In this document: positions 24,327-24,854 of the stretch, one piece after another
Numbering within the stretch: the first letter of the stretch is position 1
Layout of the letters: each line of letters opens with the position of its first letter
DNA from: a virus
Strand: one strand, 5' to 3'
Length of the DNA: 24,854 nucleotides
IMG/VR virus record: IMGVR_UViG_3300042879_004011
Location: 1-24,854 of that record
The notes under the pieces: model-generated
The model's input: the letters and a program-made list of their open reading frames with translations, nothing else
Told to the model about the DNA's origin: nothing
Databases searched by the model: none
Translations under genes and position numbers: made by a program

Positions 24327-24804
24327 GTTTCACCTTTGTCTTTTGTACAGAAAGTATAATATCAGATAAATTCTTAATGCCATTGGCTAAATAAGATAGT
24401 CTATCAGATCTTTGTTTAGCATACTTCTTTATATTATTCAAGGACGTGGCTTTGTCATTGTGTTTAATAGCTTGGCCAGATTTTTCCACATATCCATATC
24501 CTTTATAATTATTAATTTCATCTGCTATGGTTTCTTTAATAGTTTCTTCGGCCCAATTGTAGCGTGCTATTTCTCTATTAATTGTTCTTTGAATATGAAA
24601 AGAGAATTGACCTAATCGATAAGCAATTTGAGCACAATCTTCTGGGCTTAATTTTTCAATAACATCTCTATTCATGGTCAGATATTGATTTAATTCATCA
24701 GAGGATAGTGCATCGTTCTGATATGGCGATAGACCAATAGAATTCTCATACTCGTCTAGAACATCATCCCAATATTTAATTTCTTCTTTAGATGTTTTAT
24801 GCAT
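24316..24804 (-). CDS. Helical protein of unknown function upstream of the helicase run
   Basis: A 162-aa, mostly helical and charged protein. It has S-P-E-D-C-A-Q-I-A-Y-R-L-G-Q-F-S-F-H-I-Q-R and a C-terminal L-S-Y-L-A-N-G-I-K-N-L-S-D-I-I segment. The pattern of long helices with a basic C-terminus is loosely like UvsY-type recombination mediators, but I cannot confirm this. I chose ATG 24804, which overlaps the upstream stop by 8 bases. In-frame starts at 24840 (ATG) and 24843 (TTG) would add 12-13 residues, but they fall well inside the upstream reading frame. The last codons overlap the next gene by 11 bases. It is co-transcribed with helicase and primase, so a replication or recombination accessory role is plausible. 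Confidence 0.6.
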   Translation of the reverse strand: MHKTSKEEIKYWDDVLDEYENSIGLSPYQNDALSSDELNQYLTMNRDVIEKLSPEDCAQIAYRLGQFSFHIQRTINREIARYNWAEETIKETIADEINNYKGYGYVEKSGQAIKHNDKATSLNNIKKYAKQRSDRLSYLANGIKNLSDIILSVQKTKVKHGS

Positions 24805-24854
24805 TTTTAATTCTTTCGTTCCATATGTCTTGTTCTTCATCAAAAGCTAATACT
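24797..24854 (-). CDS. C-terminal end of the preceding gene (partial)
   Basis: On the - strand the frame from 24853 stays open for 18 codons, with the C-terminus A-F-D-E-E-Q-D-I-W-N-E-R-I-K-N-A, and stops at 24799-24797. The sequence looks like real protein, rich in acidic and helical residues, and its stop overlaps the ATG at 24804 by 8 bases as is usual here. It shows that the operon continues beyond the right edge. The fragment is too short to identify. Confidence 0.45.
   Translation of the reverse strand, partial: VLAFDEEQDIWNERIKNA

Overview
The window is a segment of a large, AT-rich tailed-phage (Caudoviricetes) genome; GC is roughly one third by eye. Genes are packed end to end, many sharing the 4-base ATGA stop/start overlap. 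Phage structural genes sit beside a complete set of phage replication genes, and there are no ribosomal, tRNA or housekeeping genes. The host cannot be named. A perfect sigma70-type promoter and ordinary Shine-Dalgarno sites point to a bacterium. From memory, unchecked, the polymerase and primase variants resemble those in uncultured aquatic phage contigs.

Layout. Positions 1-7749 (+ strand) hold the end of one gene, a tandem pair of paralogous virion proteins (695 and 630 aa), and a 1232-aa tail/baseplate-hub-like protein. All remaining genes are on the - strand and meet the structural block head-on across a 5-base gap. Read in transcription order from the right edge, the first run is: the tail of an unknown gene, a helical protein, a zinc-ribbon protein, DnaB-type helicase, DnaG-type primase, dNMP kinase, GDP-mannose 4,6-dehydratase, GDP-L-fucose synthase, a RecB/Cas4-like nuclease, the N-terminal part of DNA polymerase III alpha, a 62-aa protein, a DEDDh proofreading exonuclease, and the C-terminal part of polymerase III alpha. 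A short gap then carries a consensus promoter, ssb and a terminator. The second run is: a glycosyltransferase with an internal zinc ribbon, a Cys-cluster protein, a degenerate nucleotidyltransferase-like protein, a small unknown, an EDxHD-type homing endonuclease, a putative annealing protein and a zinc-ribbon protein.

How the genes work together. Helicase, primase, split polymerase, exonuclease and SSB form a bacterial-style replisome. The dNMP kinase feeds it nucleotides, and the nuclease and annealing-like protein suggest recombination-linked replication. The GDP-fucose pathway lies inside the replication run with coding overlaps, and a glycosyltransferase group follows ssb. Glycosylation of virions, host surface or possibly DNA therefore seems to be part of the early programme; the target is not visible here.

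Most notable items: polymerase III alpha divided between palm and fingers with the exonuclease gene in between and no intein; an inverted repeat that encloses the start codon of the first polymerase part; and GDP-fucose genes wired into the replisome operon. No gene-free stretch exceeds 300 bases; the longest gaps are about 78 bases (12977-13054) and 68 bases (13430-13497), both flanking ssb.
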